From NCBI RefSeq assembly GCF_000485595.1, contig NW_014577076.1, positions 625,192-654,562 of the forward strand: DNA of 29,371 nucleotides. Direction: 5' to 3'. The translations under genes were made by a program, and so were the position numbers. The notes under the pieces are model-generated. The model was not told where the DNA came from. It saw nothing but the letters and a program-made list of their open reading frames with translations, and did no database searches. The DNA is from Priapulus caudatus (lineage: Eukaryota > Priapulida > Priapulimorpha > Priapulimorphida > Priapulidae). Positions 19,697 to 29,304 of this stretch are shown here, piece by piece. Position 1 is the stretch's first letter. Each line of letters begins with the position of its first letter.

Positions 19697-20572
19697 GTCC
19701 TACGGGTCGTTGGTCCTACGGGTCGTTGGTCCTACGGGTCGTTGGTCCTACGGGTCGTTGGTCCTACGGTTATTAGTAAAAGGGGTAGAGTGCATGTCCA
19801 ATTTTTTTTAAATCATTTATTTTTTTTTTTTTTAATAAAATTTTTTAATCGTATTTGTTTAAATTTTTCTTTTTACATTTTCTTTACAAAATTATTTTCC
19901 CAATTTTATTATGTATGTGGCTTTTTACTATGATTGAAGTATGCACCAGACAGGAGTGGTGGAGGAGGAAGCAAAATAATTCTTAACTATTTCAGTGTCA
20001 TTCAACCCTCGAGACCTTATCACAAAATTTCATTCACCCACGCCAAAATTACCTTATGTTTTTGTCTATTTTCATTCACCTCAAATAATTTCATTCACCG
20101 CTATTGGGTGAACCATACACCAGTTAAGACGTACTGTGGTACGCACACATGCACGTCCACTCTGCTTGTAAATACACTGTGTATATTTTTGACCAAGTAT
20201 AATTATTTTTATTGTTAATATTCATTTATTAATAGCTGCATCATCGTATTATTTGTATCGGCACCGTAGGACACGTTGGTCCTACGTGCGTTTGGTCGTG
20301 GGTAATTTAAAATTTAAAAAAATTAAATTTAAAAAAGTGCATTAAAAATTAAATTTAAAAAAATTAATCAAAAATTAAATTAACTTTTTTTTAAATTAAA
20401 ATTGAATTAAAAACAAAATTAAATTTAAAAATTAAATTATGAAAAAAATTTAAATTAACAAACAATTAAAGAAAACAATTACGTGTGCCTGCGTGCACCG
20501 TAGGACCAACGACACCCGTAGACGCAACGACCGTAGGACCAGCGACCCGTAGGACCAACGACCCCGTAGGAC
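19697..20572. mobile_element. Foldback-like element with tandem-repeat termini
   Basis: The left end holds four exact tandem copies of the 16-bp unit GTCCTACGGGTCGTTG (19697-19760) plus a partial copy. The right end (20498-20572) holds four to five degenerate copies in inverted orientation. Inside the left array the plus strand is T-rich (19800-19910), and inside the right array it is A-rich (20300-20490), so the complementarity extends inward. A related imperfect palindrome (GCACCGTAGGAC, then GGTCCTACGTGC) sits at 20261-20290, suggesting two nested or tandem elements. Termini made of tandem repeats in inverse orientation are the hallmark of foldback/Galileo-type elements. No transposase is present. 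Confidence 0.6.
20020..20100 (+). repeat. TTCATTCACC short dispersed repeat
   Basis: TTCATTCACC occurs three times within the core of the foldback-like element, with irregular spacing and AT-rich sequence between copies. Confidence 0.5.
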
Positions 20573-20742
20573 TAAAGAACTGTAATCCTGTGAGCTCGTC
20601 TATGCTCCAAAAATTCACTAGAACTCATTTGTATGCTACTTTCATGACATTCTCTCTCAAAATCTAAACGAAATTACTTTTCTACGAACGTTAGCACCAC
20701 AGTGATGTTTACACATCCGGACACAGCGGAGCGATCGTTAAC

Positions 20743-20760
20743 AATGGGGTTAGCCGCTAG
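20743..20760 (+). repeat. 18-bp dispersed repeat, plus copy
   Basis: AATGGGGTTAGCCGCTAG is exactly matched in inverse at 23508-23525. Downstream words (GCCGCTGGAGG here, GGTGGCGCAGCGG there) are only loosely similar. They could be remnants of one short-element family in opposite orientations. Confidence 0.5.
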
Positions 20761-20844
20761 AAACAGTTTGCCGCTGGAGGGCAGCACATCTGCAGAGTGA
20801 AGATTATCCGCGTACCCATATGCAACACCCGTGATAGAGTGGAG

Positions 20845-21170
20845 GAAGTGCGTGTTTATTCTTTTGTGTGTGCTGAGGAGTTATGTAATATGTTTATTGA
20901 GATTCACTGTTGATATTAGTGGTGGCATATGTGAAGTGGGTGTTTATTCTTTTGTGTGTGCTGAGGAGTTATGTTACTTATGCAATATGTTTATTGAGAT
21001 TCACGGTGATATTAGTGTGGCATATGTTGAAGTGGTGTTTATTCTTTTGTGTGTGCTCAGGAGTTATGTAATATGTTTATTGAGATTCACGTGATATTAG
21101 TGGTGCATATGTTGAAGTGGTGTTGATTCTTTTGTGTGGCTCAGGAGTTATGTAATATGTTTATTGAGAT
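20845..21170. repeat. 85-95 bp satellite, about 4 units
   Basis: GTGTTTATTC (last copy GTGTTGATTC) occurs at 20852, 20940, 21035 and 21120, with spacings of 88, 95 and 85 bp. Each unit reads on to GTGTGTGCTGAGGAGTTATG, TGTTTATTGAGATTCAC and a GATATTAGTG segment. Indels of 1-8 bp distinguish units. The last unit ends at ATTGAGATTA. An 87-codon frame through it is a by-product. Confidence 0.9.
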
Positions 21171-22080
21171 TATTAAAGCTACACAAGACTCAAGTGTGCA
21201 ATACAAATTATGTATATCTTTATTTCTAAAATGCAGCCATTTACTACAGACACTAGGCATTACTGCTGACAATAGCTCGCCTATAGTTGGAAACTCATGA
21301 AGGCACACCTTAACAATTCTTCCACCGAAGAGAAATCTTCTGATGGGCCAGGTCTCTTTTTAATATTTTAAATGTCTGCTTAACCAACCTCGACCCTCTC
21401 TACACGAATCCTCTTGATGCGATACGTCTATCCCTAACAACTGTCTCTGCATTAAGTTGGGATTTTCCTTTGAGCATGACGGCGTGTTTACATGCACATT
21501 ACAGCGTCAAACCTTGAGTCCTTTTCTTTCGTCTAAAAATAAGACATATTTAAGAAACGTTTAATGAATATATATTAAAAAAATGCGTGGTGGCAACGAA
21601 GGGCTATAGCACTCGAGAGCTAATCTCAATATATAACAATAATAAAACATGTAGAATGAATGCTGGTGATTAATATAGCCAAGTACCTGCATGGTACCAG
21701 GTACTGGTACCTCGTACTAGAGACACCTGGCCTCGATTATTTACCAATTACCAGCTGAACGTTGCCACTGGCATTGTCCTATTATAATTATACTGCTCTG
21801 TAGCGATAAATTTTGTTAATGATAACACAAACAGTTGTTTTTATAATCCAGAGAGACAGTGATACAAGATTGCGCTGGCACAGCTTTGCTGTGATTCCTA
21901 AGCGCTGTGCGCGATTAGACGCGCAGTTGCCGCGGGATATGCGCACGCGACGGCGGGATGTTCAAGTATGAAGTGCTGTCCGCAGTGGAGACGCTGCGCC
22001 AAATTCGAGCCCGCGCGCACGTCTCCACAGCCGTCAGCGAATGGTCTGTCGTTTTAGAAGATGACAATGATTATATATTG
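21171..22080. other. Non-coding stretch with hairpins
   Basis: At 21693-21711 GGTACCAG and CTGGTACC form a perfect 8-bp stem with a 3-base loop, overlapping a second stem (21683-21704). At 21985-22028 a 14-bp stem (GTGGAGACG plus TGCGC) has one bulged base, in GC-rich DNA. No gene recognised. Confidence 0.45.
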
Positions 22081-22126
22081 AACGATATTGTAGGACATTG
22101 GAGATTATAAAACCGTAACAAAAATT

Positions 22127-22628
22127 GGTCAGTCATTCTCCAGATTAGCTGAATCAAAAAGATTCGAATTTAATATGAACAAAAACAAATACAATGTTAT
22201 AACATTCACAAACAAAGAAAAGATAGAGAATTAATAGGCAACCAAGTATTAAAAAAATGCACCAAATATTCATACCTAGGGGATTTAATTAATTGATATA
22301 TGGAGCTTATAACGAATGATAAGAGTCCGAACTTAAAATGTAGGTTCATGACCGAGGGAAATATTATCGTGGCAGAAGAGCAAAATTATGGAAATCATTA
22401 CTATAGAAGCAACGAGTAAAATTATACGAAATGCACAGTTTGACTCTTCCTTCCTAAATAACATAAAAGATGGACTCACTAACTAAGGAAGAAGTAAAAA
22501 TGTTGGAGGATTTCCAAAATGAGTGCCTGCGCAAAATAACAATCACGCAGAAAACCTACCGAAAGGCATTGAAAGACGATGAAAACTCCAAGGAAAGATA
22601 CGGAGAAATCAGTAAAAATAACATATAG
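22127..22628 (+). pseudogene. Decayed LINE reverse transcriptase (C-terminal part)
   Basis: Three in-frame fragments follow the order of a LINE polymerase. The first, 22127-22234, reads a segment ending FEFNMNKNKYNVITF, like the conserved region after the catalytic aspartates (usually L.iN..Kt...f). The second, 22246-22296 in another frame, contains CTKYSYLGDLIN, the typical YLG segment. The third, 22470-22628, contains LTKEEVKMLEDFQNECLRKI, like the W.l.k....l..fq.kclR.I segment near the C-terminus of many LINEs. Stops and frameshifts separate them. The catalytic FADD box is not clearly visible and the endonuclease is absent. The clade is not assigned, and the remnant cannot be functional. 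Confidence 0.7.
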
Positions 22629-23905
22629 TTTCTATACGTAAATCGTGGTAAATACATATAAAAACGCATTATTTTATTGAAAATTTACTTATAAAACATC
22701 CAAGAGATGGCGCTGTGGCATGTAAACATTAGCTCGGAGTAGCCCCTGAACATTGTGTGTGTTTTATTGAATTGTTCAATGAATGACGCACTCGTTCACT
22801 TCCGACAGCAAGTGAAAATGCAGAAAATTTTCCTGTTCGATTCGAAATGCATCGGCCGGGCATTTCATTATTTACGAAAAGAAAACAGGCTGGGGAAAGG
22901 AACCGGTCACGTCGGTGACGCCCCATTCATGCCCATCAACGAAGAAGGCGGGGCCTATTCTTATTACGGAGATGCTAAAATGCAACAAAAGTACGTAGCT
23001 TAGTGCGCTAAACGGCGTGTTATTTTCGTTTTTGTGCCAAACTCTATCGTAGGAAACCGTTCTAGCCTAGCAGAATGCCCTAGTTCGTGAGATCGGCGAT
23101 TCCATGGCGAAATGGTATTGTACTCAAAAAGTTAGAAGATAAGGGGGCGGCGTAGACTGTGATTGGAAGACACAAAGTGTCAATCCTCGGCGAGCCTCGG
23201 TATCATGGCCGCATCACGTCTAGACTGCATGGAATACGCAAGAAAACTACTGCAAACCTCAAAGTCAAAATGAGCTAATAACTAATGTTTATAAGCTATT
23301 TTCGATATTACACTTACTTAAAAGTGTACTAGTATAGTCAGCCTCTCTGAAGTGATCGCTGCAGACTTTACGAAGGCATTTTAACTTGGTTATATCGCTA
23401 TGACGATACGATCGGCTATTCGTGATTCCTGTATCTTTCCAACTGACCGGTTGATTGCGCAATCGTTGTAACACCTCTAACTCCCGCTGCGCCACCTGCT
23501 GACAAAGCTAGCGGCTAACCCCATTCTTTTCTATGATAAAACAAGTTATAATTCATTATTATATGTTTATTCAGTACAAAATTGTGAAATTTGTTTAAAT
23601 CATATATCGTTATCTACATTACGTATGCAATCAGGAAACAAATATAGTGTTTTCGTTCCAGGAACTATAGAAATATTTCTATGGAACTCTCCAGGCGCTG
23701 GCGCGTATGGATACTATTTAGCGTCATGTGGCACTTCGTTGTGGGAAAACTACGTCGATGTAGTTATTCAAAATAGTCAACTTCGGAGCACATTTCTGGC
23801 TCAATGTGATTGTGAATGAGAACATTTCGTGATGTTTGCACACTGCAAGTATGCTCACAGTATAGGTCTATATATAGGCCTCTTGTTGCGAGGTCTATCA
23901 ATTTT
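22629..23905. other. Non-coding stretch, no gene recognised
   Basis: The 82-codon frame at 22755-23003 and the 64-codon frame at 23625-23819 show no known domain. A perfect 16-bp palindrome ATAGAAATATTTCTAT lies at 23667-23682. The inverted copy of the 18-bp dispersed repeat is at 23508-23525. Confidence 0.4.
23508..23525 (-). repeat. 18-bp dispersed repeat, minus copy
   Basis: This is an exact inverse match to 20743-20760, about 2.75 kb away. The pair brackets the second satellite and the LINE remnant, but the copies are probably independent insertions. Confidence 0.5.
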
Positions 23906-23908
23906 AAG

Positions 23909-23910
<2 letters not shown>

Positions 23911-23960
<50 letters not shown>

Positions 23961-23983
23961 GTGTGGTGGTGTGGGGGGGGGGG
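23911..23983. repeat. (GT)n microsatellite followed by a G run
   Basis: About 22 GT units are followed by an interrupted GTGTGG segment and a run of 11 G. Frames give Cys/Val repeats. Confidence 0.95.
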
Positions 23984-24835
23984 TCACTGGTGTTATATGG
24001 GTGGAAGACCAGAATGTGTTCCCAGATTCCCTCATTTATTTAGTAACGTCATGACGACATCAATATGTCCTGAAGCTACTGCGGTGATGTAAATAATATC
24101 CAGTGTGCTGCAGAATTACTCGTCACCGCTGCATAGCAAGCAATCAGCGCAGTGATGCTGCAGTATGCTAATGCTTTTTCGTATACGCATGAATAACACT
24201 ATACTCTAGCTGTCAGCATTATTTTCAGTTAAATTGGGCTCAGTTTATGCTATACATACCATCTTTACTTTCTTTTATTTACATTATTATCATTATTTAT
24301 AACAAAATAGGTAACAACCAGATTTTTTTTATGTCGCCGGGCAGTGTAAGAAAGAGATTGCGCTATTAATAAGGTTCTGCCTGTAGCAGTGAATACTTTT
24401 AAGTTTACTTAATAAGTCTATTTTTGTGCGCTTTCATTCATAGTTTACAATTTTTTAATCATCGCAAGGGTGGACGGAATTACGATATTTCTGCGTTCTA
24501 TTTTAGCTTCAGTTTTGCATGAGTTAGCTCGCATTTTTCTTTTTACACGGTTTAACAGTACATCCATCATCTTTTAATTATATGAACTATTTTACATGTT
24601 CAACGACATCAATCAACACCGTCCCGAGGTTTTTTTAATTATGTTTTTATTCATGTATATTGATGTGCAGCGAAAAACAGACGTTTGCACGTAGGATAAT
24701 TAACGCCGAATTTAAGTGAAATTGAAGCTGAAAGCTCTGCCTATCTTTTCCTTCAACAGTAGTGTGTTTGCACTGCGTGTATTTGTGTTTTACACACGCC
24801 GTGTTTTAGGAGTCGAATACGTTTTGAATCGTTCA
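23984..24835. other. AT-rich non-coding stretch
   Basis: No open frame over 60 codons beyond the GT-derived ones, no RNA gene and no clear repeat was seen up to the palindrome at 24844. Confidence 0.4.
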
Positions 24836-24889
24836 CTGGCAATCAGGAGTAGATAATAGGGCTGCCTATTATCTACTCCTGCTGGCAAT
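24836..24889. mobile_element. 38-bp perfect palindrome in an 8-bp target duplication
   Basis: Arm 24844-24860 (CAGGAGTAGATAATAGG) and arm 24865-24881 are perfect inverse copies of 17 bp around the loop GCTG. The 8-mer CTGGCAAT is present immediately on both sides (24836-24843 and 24882-24889). An 8-bp target duplication plus ends starting CAGG are diagnostic features of the hAT superfamily. I infer a hAT-type element reduced to two terminal repeats with a four-base interior, far below usual MITE length. A hairpin-mediated repair event that copied the flank is an alternative. Confidence 0.75.
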
Positions 24890-24929
24890 GAGTATGCGAA
24901 TGCCGATACGCGCGCACATGCGTGAACTA

Positions 24930-25050
24930 TTCCATGTGCTACTGCGCGCACTATGCGTGTGCTACTGTGTGTACTACTGCGTGTAGTATTTGTGTACTAC
25001 CGCCTGCATTACTGCGTGTACAAGTGCGTTCATTACTTCGTGTACAGTTC
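24930..25050. repeat. Degenerate CTACTGCGTGT tandem repeat
   Basis: CTACTGCGCGC, CTACTGTGTGTA, CTACTGCGTGTA, CTACCGCCTGCA and TTACTGCGTGTA follow one another with irregular 12-20 base spacing. It is an eroded minisatellite. Cys/Tyr/Val-rich frames here are artefacts. Confidence 0.65.
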
Positions 25051-27040
25051 GTATACGATCGTGTCTGTTCGGCGGCGCAGGTCGCCGGATCGGCGAGGGA
25101 TCGCAGCATCCTTGCATGCATGCATGCGCGCTGCCAAGTTCGTGTTTTCATCGCTCACGCTTTTTAGCGTCCGAATGAGATGGCGCTGTCAGTGAGTGTA
25201 GACTTGCTCGGCTGGCGATCAATTTTTGAAGAACCAGAAGCCTCATACGCAGCTGCGCCACCGCCGCCACCACCGCCGCCGCAGCACGACGATAGTTACT
25301 TCTAAACGAATGCTGTATTTGCCATAGGTTTGCGGCTGATTGATGATCCCCGCTGAACTTTCGTGTGTTGTGGCGGAGAGAGTGTTCGTTAGGCGAAGGT
25401 TTATGCACCATTGCGTGTGATCAGTGTGTGCGTGTGTGCGTGTGCATGTGCGTGCGTGTTTGCGTGCGCGCGTGTGCGTGCGCGTTAGTATGCGCAGCCC
25501 TGTCTGGCTAGAACAGAGTACGTCTTTCTGCCGCTTCGGCTTGACATGTATTCAGATGAGCATCCCATTAAATGTAGCTTTAATGGTACATTATTAGGGG
25601 CGCTGGCGGGCCCGTTGTGCACGTCGCCGAATGTTTAGCATGTTCATTACGAATCACTTTACGGAGAGATGATTTCATTACAGTTGCCTGTCCCGCTTCA
25701 ATCGTTTTCTTTTGCGCGCCAGAGGCTGAGGAGCTAGTCAGAGATAGCCGAGGGGATGTGATGCCATCGCGCGCAGTGCACAAGTACGTTAGAACTTCAC
25801 GCATATATTCTCGTGCGCGTGGATACTCGCAAATTTAGAGAAACTGCGTATTTATTCTATATTCAATGAAAAAATATTAAACATTGAATTATGAACGTTA
25901 TTATAATTATAACGATGAAATTAATGGCGAATTTTGGCGGGCTTCATGCGCGCTGTATATTGATTGATTGGAGCCAGAACCAGTCAACCCGCAATAAAGC
26001 GCGTCTCTTGGAAGCCAGGTTAGCGCTATATATTGACTATTGACATTCTGCAGTTTTAAATAATCGGTGCATTAAATAATTTAAAAAATCCTATGATTGG
26101 TCGTCTGTAGGATAAGAGTGTCTGATCATAAAAAGATATGACATCACTCACACTTGCACGTGCACAGTTTTTGACATTTAGGACTTATTATACTATAGGT
26201 AAAGGTATGTACGATGTTTCTGAGAACGTCCCGCTGACTTTAATTTAGCGGTTAAACCCTGTCTGATTGCCGCCGCATCAGCTAGGCAGCACCAATCAGA
26301 ACATTTTCCCCTGATGTGCGTCACAAACAATGTTGATAGATGGCGCTGAACTGTTCGCGTTTGTGCTTAGTCCGTTTGATCTACCTGTGTGAAACTGAAT
26401 TGGGTGCCTTACGAAACCTTTAATATATATATATACACTCAACGCCGAAGTCAAACTGCATGCAGTGCCCCTTCGCTCACTCAGGATGTAGATTGAGCCC
26501 ATGAGCGAGAGTGCCATCTGTCGTGGAGTTTGCCCCGAAGTGTCAGCGACTGCATGGCCCTTGTATTTATGGTTGCACCATGGCACCTAGCTCCAAGAAA
26601 CGGTATTGCTAGGGTTAGAATACCATTGACGTGTATTGACGTTAGTCACACAGCCTGGTCGGGTTACATGGCACCATGACCACTATGGCCGTCTAGAACT
26701 ATGCATAAGCTCGTAAGAATACGAATATATAATATGTATCATATAAGGCAAGTTTCATTTACAAGCTAGCACTAGTATTTAGTCACAGATAGAAAAGATT
26801 GCATTTGCTTTGTACTGAATATTTCTTGATAACAAATTCATTTTTTGACAAAATCCTCGGTTCGCGGTGGCGCCTGAAAGATATGCTTTCACAAAATTTG
26901 CCCGATCGGTCACGCGTCTGTATCGATGTGTCATGATTACAATAATCCGGCAGCGTATACGTACACGATATCATCGTATGCTGAGTGCATCTTTGGGATA
27001 AACAAGCGGCTGCACCAATATCTAACAAATTTCTGCTGCT
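25051..27040. other. Non-coding stretch with simple repeats
   Basis: Contains a (CCG)n-like run at 25256-25284, GT/GC alternating DNA at 25419-25490 (Z-DNA-prone) and a short TA run near 26423-26437. GATGGCGCTG occurs at about 25180 and 26341 (also near 22707). Frames of 60-96 codons overlap on both strands and none is recognised. Confidence 0.45.
25419..25490. repeat. Alternating (GT/GC)n tract
   Basis: GTGTGCGTGTG and GCGCGCGTGTGCG words make a strictly alternating purine-pyrimidine run, prone to Z-DNA. Confidence 0.8.
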
Positions 27041-27049
27041 ACAGTTGCG

Positions 27050-27543
27050 CAGGGTGTTAGCCAGGAAAAGAAATCAGGGAGTCTCTCCTTCTGAGCGAAG
27101 CGAGGATGCTGCGGGCGCGAAGCGCCCTGGGGGGAGGGGGGGTGTGGGAGGGGGTTTCCCCGTCCTACGGTGTGGAAATCCTTTAAAACCTTACCTTAAA
27201 GTGGAGGAAATTTAGTCTGAAATGCCAAAAAGACAGGAATCTGATATGATTTTATATTCTTATAAGCATTGTTGTCAGTTATACACGGTGTCATTAATGC
27301 ATCTACTCTACATAATCTTATTAATCATCATTAATCTGACAACATTTATGGATTCATCTTCCCCAATTATTCTGCTGAAAAGGTTCGTGTTATGAAACGA
27401 GCCACGAGGAAAAACCGACGATATTATTTTCATGCAGGGGTAAAATCGGGCCGCCCTCATGCTGTCTCTATCAAATTTCATCCGTCTCATCCGAAAATAG
27501 GCCGTCCAAAAGACGGGTAGACGGGTCTCTGGCTAACACACTG
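27050..27543. mobile_element. Non-autonomous hAT element, 494 bp, with TSD
   Basis: The left end CAGGGTGTTAGCCAG and the inverse of the right end CAGTGTGTTAGCCAG match at 14 of 15 positions. The 8-mer CAGTTGCG is perfectly duplicated directly outside (27042-27049 and 27544-27551). Ends starting CAG with an 8-bp duplication define the hAT superfamily. The interior has no transposase. It carries a GGGCGC/GCGCCC hairpin near 27113-27127 and G-rich DNA. AATCAGGGAGT near the left end is shared with the element at 16081-16745, hinting at related families. The intact duplication suggests a fairly recent insertion. Confidence 0.9.
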
Positions 27544-27551
27544 CAGTTGCG

Positions 27552-28243
27552 GAGACATGTTAGAACCACTGCTGGTCAATCTCGTTACAGATACATATCA
27601 AGAGATGTACTCTTGATTACATGTGCTGATTTATCACGTTATCGGTCGCTAGAAGAACCTGCGCATATTAGTTCCTCAATGGTATACAGAGTCGAGCAGA
27701 ATTGTTCTTTATGGTGCCGCGTAGCTGAGTGGAAGGCATATACAAGTTAATTAAACTATAAGTGATGAATGAGGTGTCGCTGTTTATCCTGTCGTGGCTG
27801 CATGTTACCCAGTCTGCAGTTTAGCATGCAGGAAATGAGTTCTATCTATTGGAGAGCGCCATTTCATTGCCGTATCTGTAATGTATTTCCTGTGCGGCAT
27901 AATGCTATATGAGCAAGACGCTATATATGCATCCACCATTGGACATTGGTTTCTACCTGTGTGCATATATATACACATATATATCCGTGATATTTATATA
28001 GGTATATTAATATATATTTATCTGTAATAATACATTATTGGAAATATATGGCTAAATTGAGGTAAAAAAAAAGAACACGAAGTAAACGAAATAGTAAAAA
28101 CGAAATTCTCCCGAAATTTTCCCGAAATTTTCCCCCATTTAAAGGGTTTCTTTGACATTCAGTACTTAATGGGTTAGCGTAATGATTTGAACCTTAGCTA
28201 TCTAATATATATTTGAGTTCGTATGTATGTATGTATGTATGTA
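27552..28243. other. Non-coding stretch, TA- and GTAT-rich at its end
   Basis: AT-rich repeats run near 27965-28020, and (GTAT)n at 28221-28243 abuts the Helitron. CCCGAAATTTT is repeated twice near 28110-28130. No gene recognised. Confidence 0.45.
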
Positions 28244-28539
28244 TCTTCCCTATAGGCGGCCAAACCGCCCAAGCGATCTGCATGCAATTTTCACAGGGCC
28301 ATCTGTTATACCCGGGGAGTATTCCTAGATAAAAAAAAAACCTGTCAAACCGTCAAACTCGCCGAAAAATCCGTGAAAAACCCGTCAATTCGTGAAACTT
28401 CACACAATGTCAGAACTCACTGTACAGTGCTGCCACACACAGAAAAATCGATTCCCTCTCCTCATCCGGCTGCTGGTATTGTGAAACCGAAACCGAGCGC
28501 CGAGCTAAAACAGAGCACAGCCAGGACCAGTTCGACTGC

Positions 28540-28754
28540 ATTGTTTATCAACAGGCTTTGAAATGAGAAGTGCAACCCATTTGTACATGCTGTTACGTGC
28601 CGTACGTGCCATACGTGCATGCCGTACGTGGGGAGCTCAACAGTTCGAGACCTCAGCAATCTTTACATATTTCCACCAGAGAATAACTCGAAAAACATTG
28701 TTTATCAAGAGGTTTTTTAAAATGAAAAGTGCAACCCATTCGTACATGCTGTTA
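28540..28754 (+). repeat. ~57-bp direct duplication inside the Helitron
   Basis: 28540-28595 and 28697-28754 share ATTGTTTATCA, AAAAGTGCAACCCATT-like and GTACATGCTGTTA words in the same order, about 157 bp apart. Between them lie short GTACGTGCCATACGTGC-type tandem words (28596-28630). Confidence 0.75.
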
Positions 28755-28977
28755 TAATAACTTTTTGTCATTTACACCATATTACTATTATGTTCCAGGG
28801 GTTCTAAGTTGGGTTGTGCTGTCATATAAATGTCATACGTAACAGTTTTTCCCCATGCTTATTATCTTATTAGACTGATTTCTAAATATTCATATTGTGT
28901 GCAATGTTATTGTCGATTTTTACCCAATGCTCCTATTGTGTCCCATTATTAGTAGTATGAATTAGTAGCACGATTTT

Positions 28978-28993
28978 ACCCAGCGCAGCGGGT
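28978..28993 (+). terminator. Helitron 3' terminal hairpin
   Basis: A six-pair stem with one bulged A and a GCA loop precedes the CTAG end. In Helitrons this hairpin is thought to signal the end of the rolling-circle transposition unit. It is followed by the palindrome-forming GGGTACCCGC. Confidence 0.7.
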
Positions 28994-29100
28994 ACCCGCA
29001 GCTAGTATAATATATATTATATATGCATACCATATGGCACTGTTGAATTATTGTCATCATTCGAGCAGGCTAAGCAGTTTCACAGAGCAATTTTATATGC

Positions 29101-29186
29101 GCCGAGAGAAAGAGGAAAGAGAGACGGGAACAAGGGAGGAAGCGTAGAGGAATAGATGGGCAGAGATGAAAGGATGGAGAAGGGGG

Positions 29187-29235
<49 letters not shown>

Positions 29236-29304
29236 AGAGAGACGGGAACAAGGGAGGAAGCGTAGAGGAATGGATGGGCAGAGATGAAAGGATGGAGAAG
29301 GGGG

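Larger units (their letters stand above)
28244..29005 (+). mobile_element. Non-autonomous Helitron, 762 bp
   Basis: The 5' end TCTTCCCTATAGGCGGCC follows an A (28243). The 3' end is CTAG (29002-29005) before a T (29006), so the element sits between A and T as Helitrons do. A 3' hairpin (28978-28993: ACCC-A-GC, loop GCA, GCGGGT; six pairs with one bulged A) ends 12 bases before the terminus, the standard Helitron arrangement. There is no TIR and no target duplication. No Rep/helicase is encoded, so it must depend on proteins made elsewhere. The last TC/CTAG assignment is by eye. Confidence 0.8.

Noticed and set aside
22705-26350. GATGGCGCTG repeated three times as YY1-type sites
   Set aside because: The word is short and the three contexts are unrelated; chance or fragments of small repeats are likely.
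27722-27732. A-box-like TAGCTGAGTGG as a tRNA gene
   Set aside because: No B-box or acceptor pairing downstream.
26985-27750. hAT element at 27050 interrupting a host coding exon
   Set aside because: Removing the element and one duplication copy does leave a continuous frame of about 87 codons, but it lacks an ATG start (GTG only), is short and matches nothing I know.
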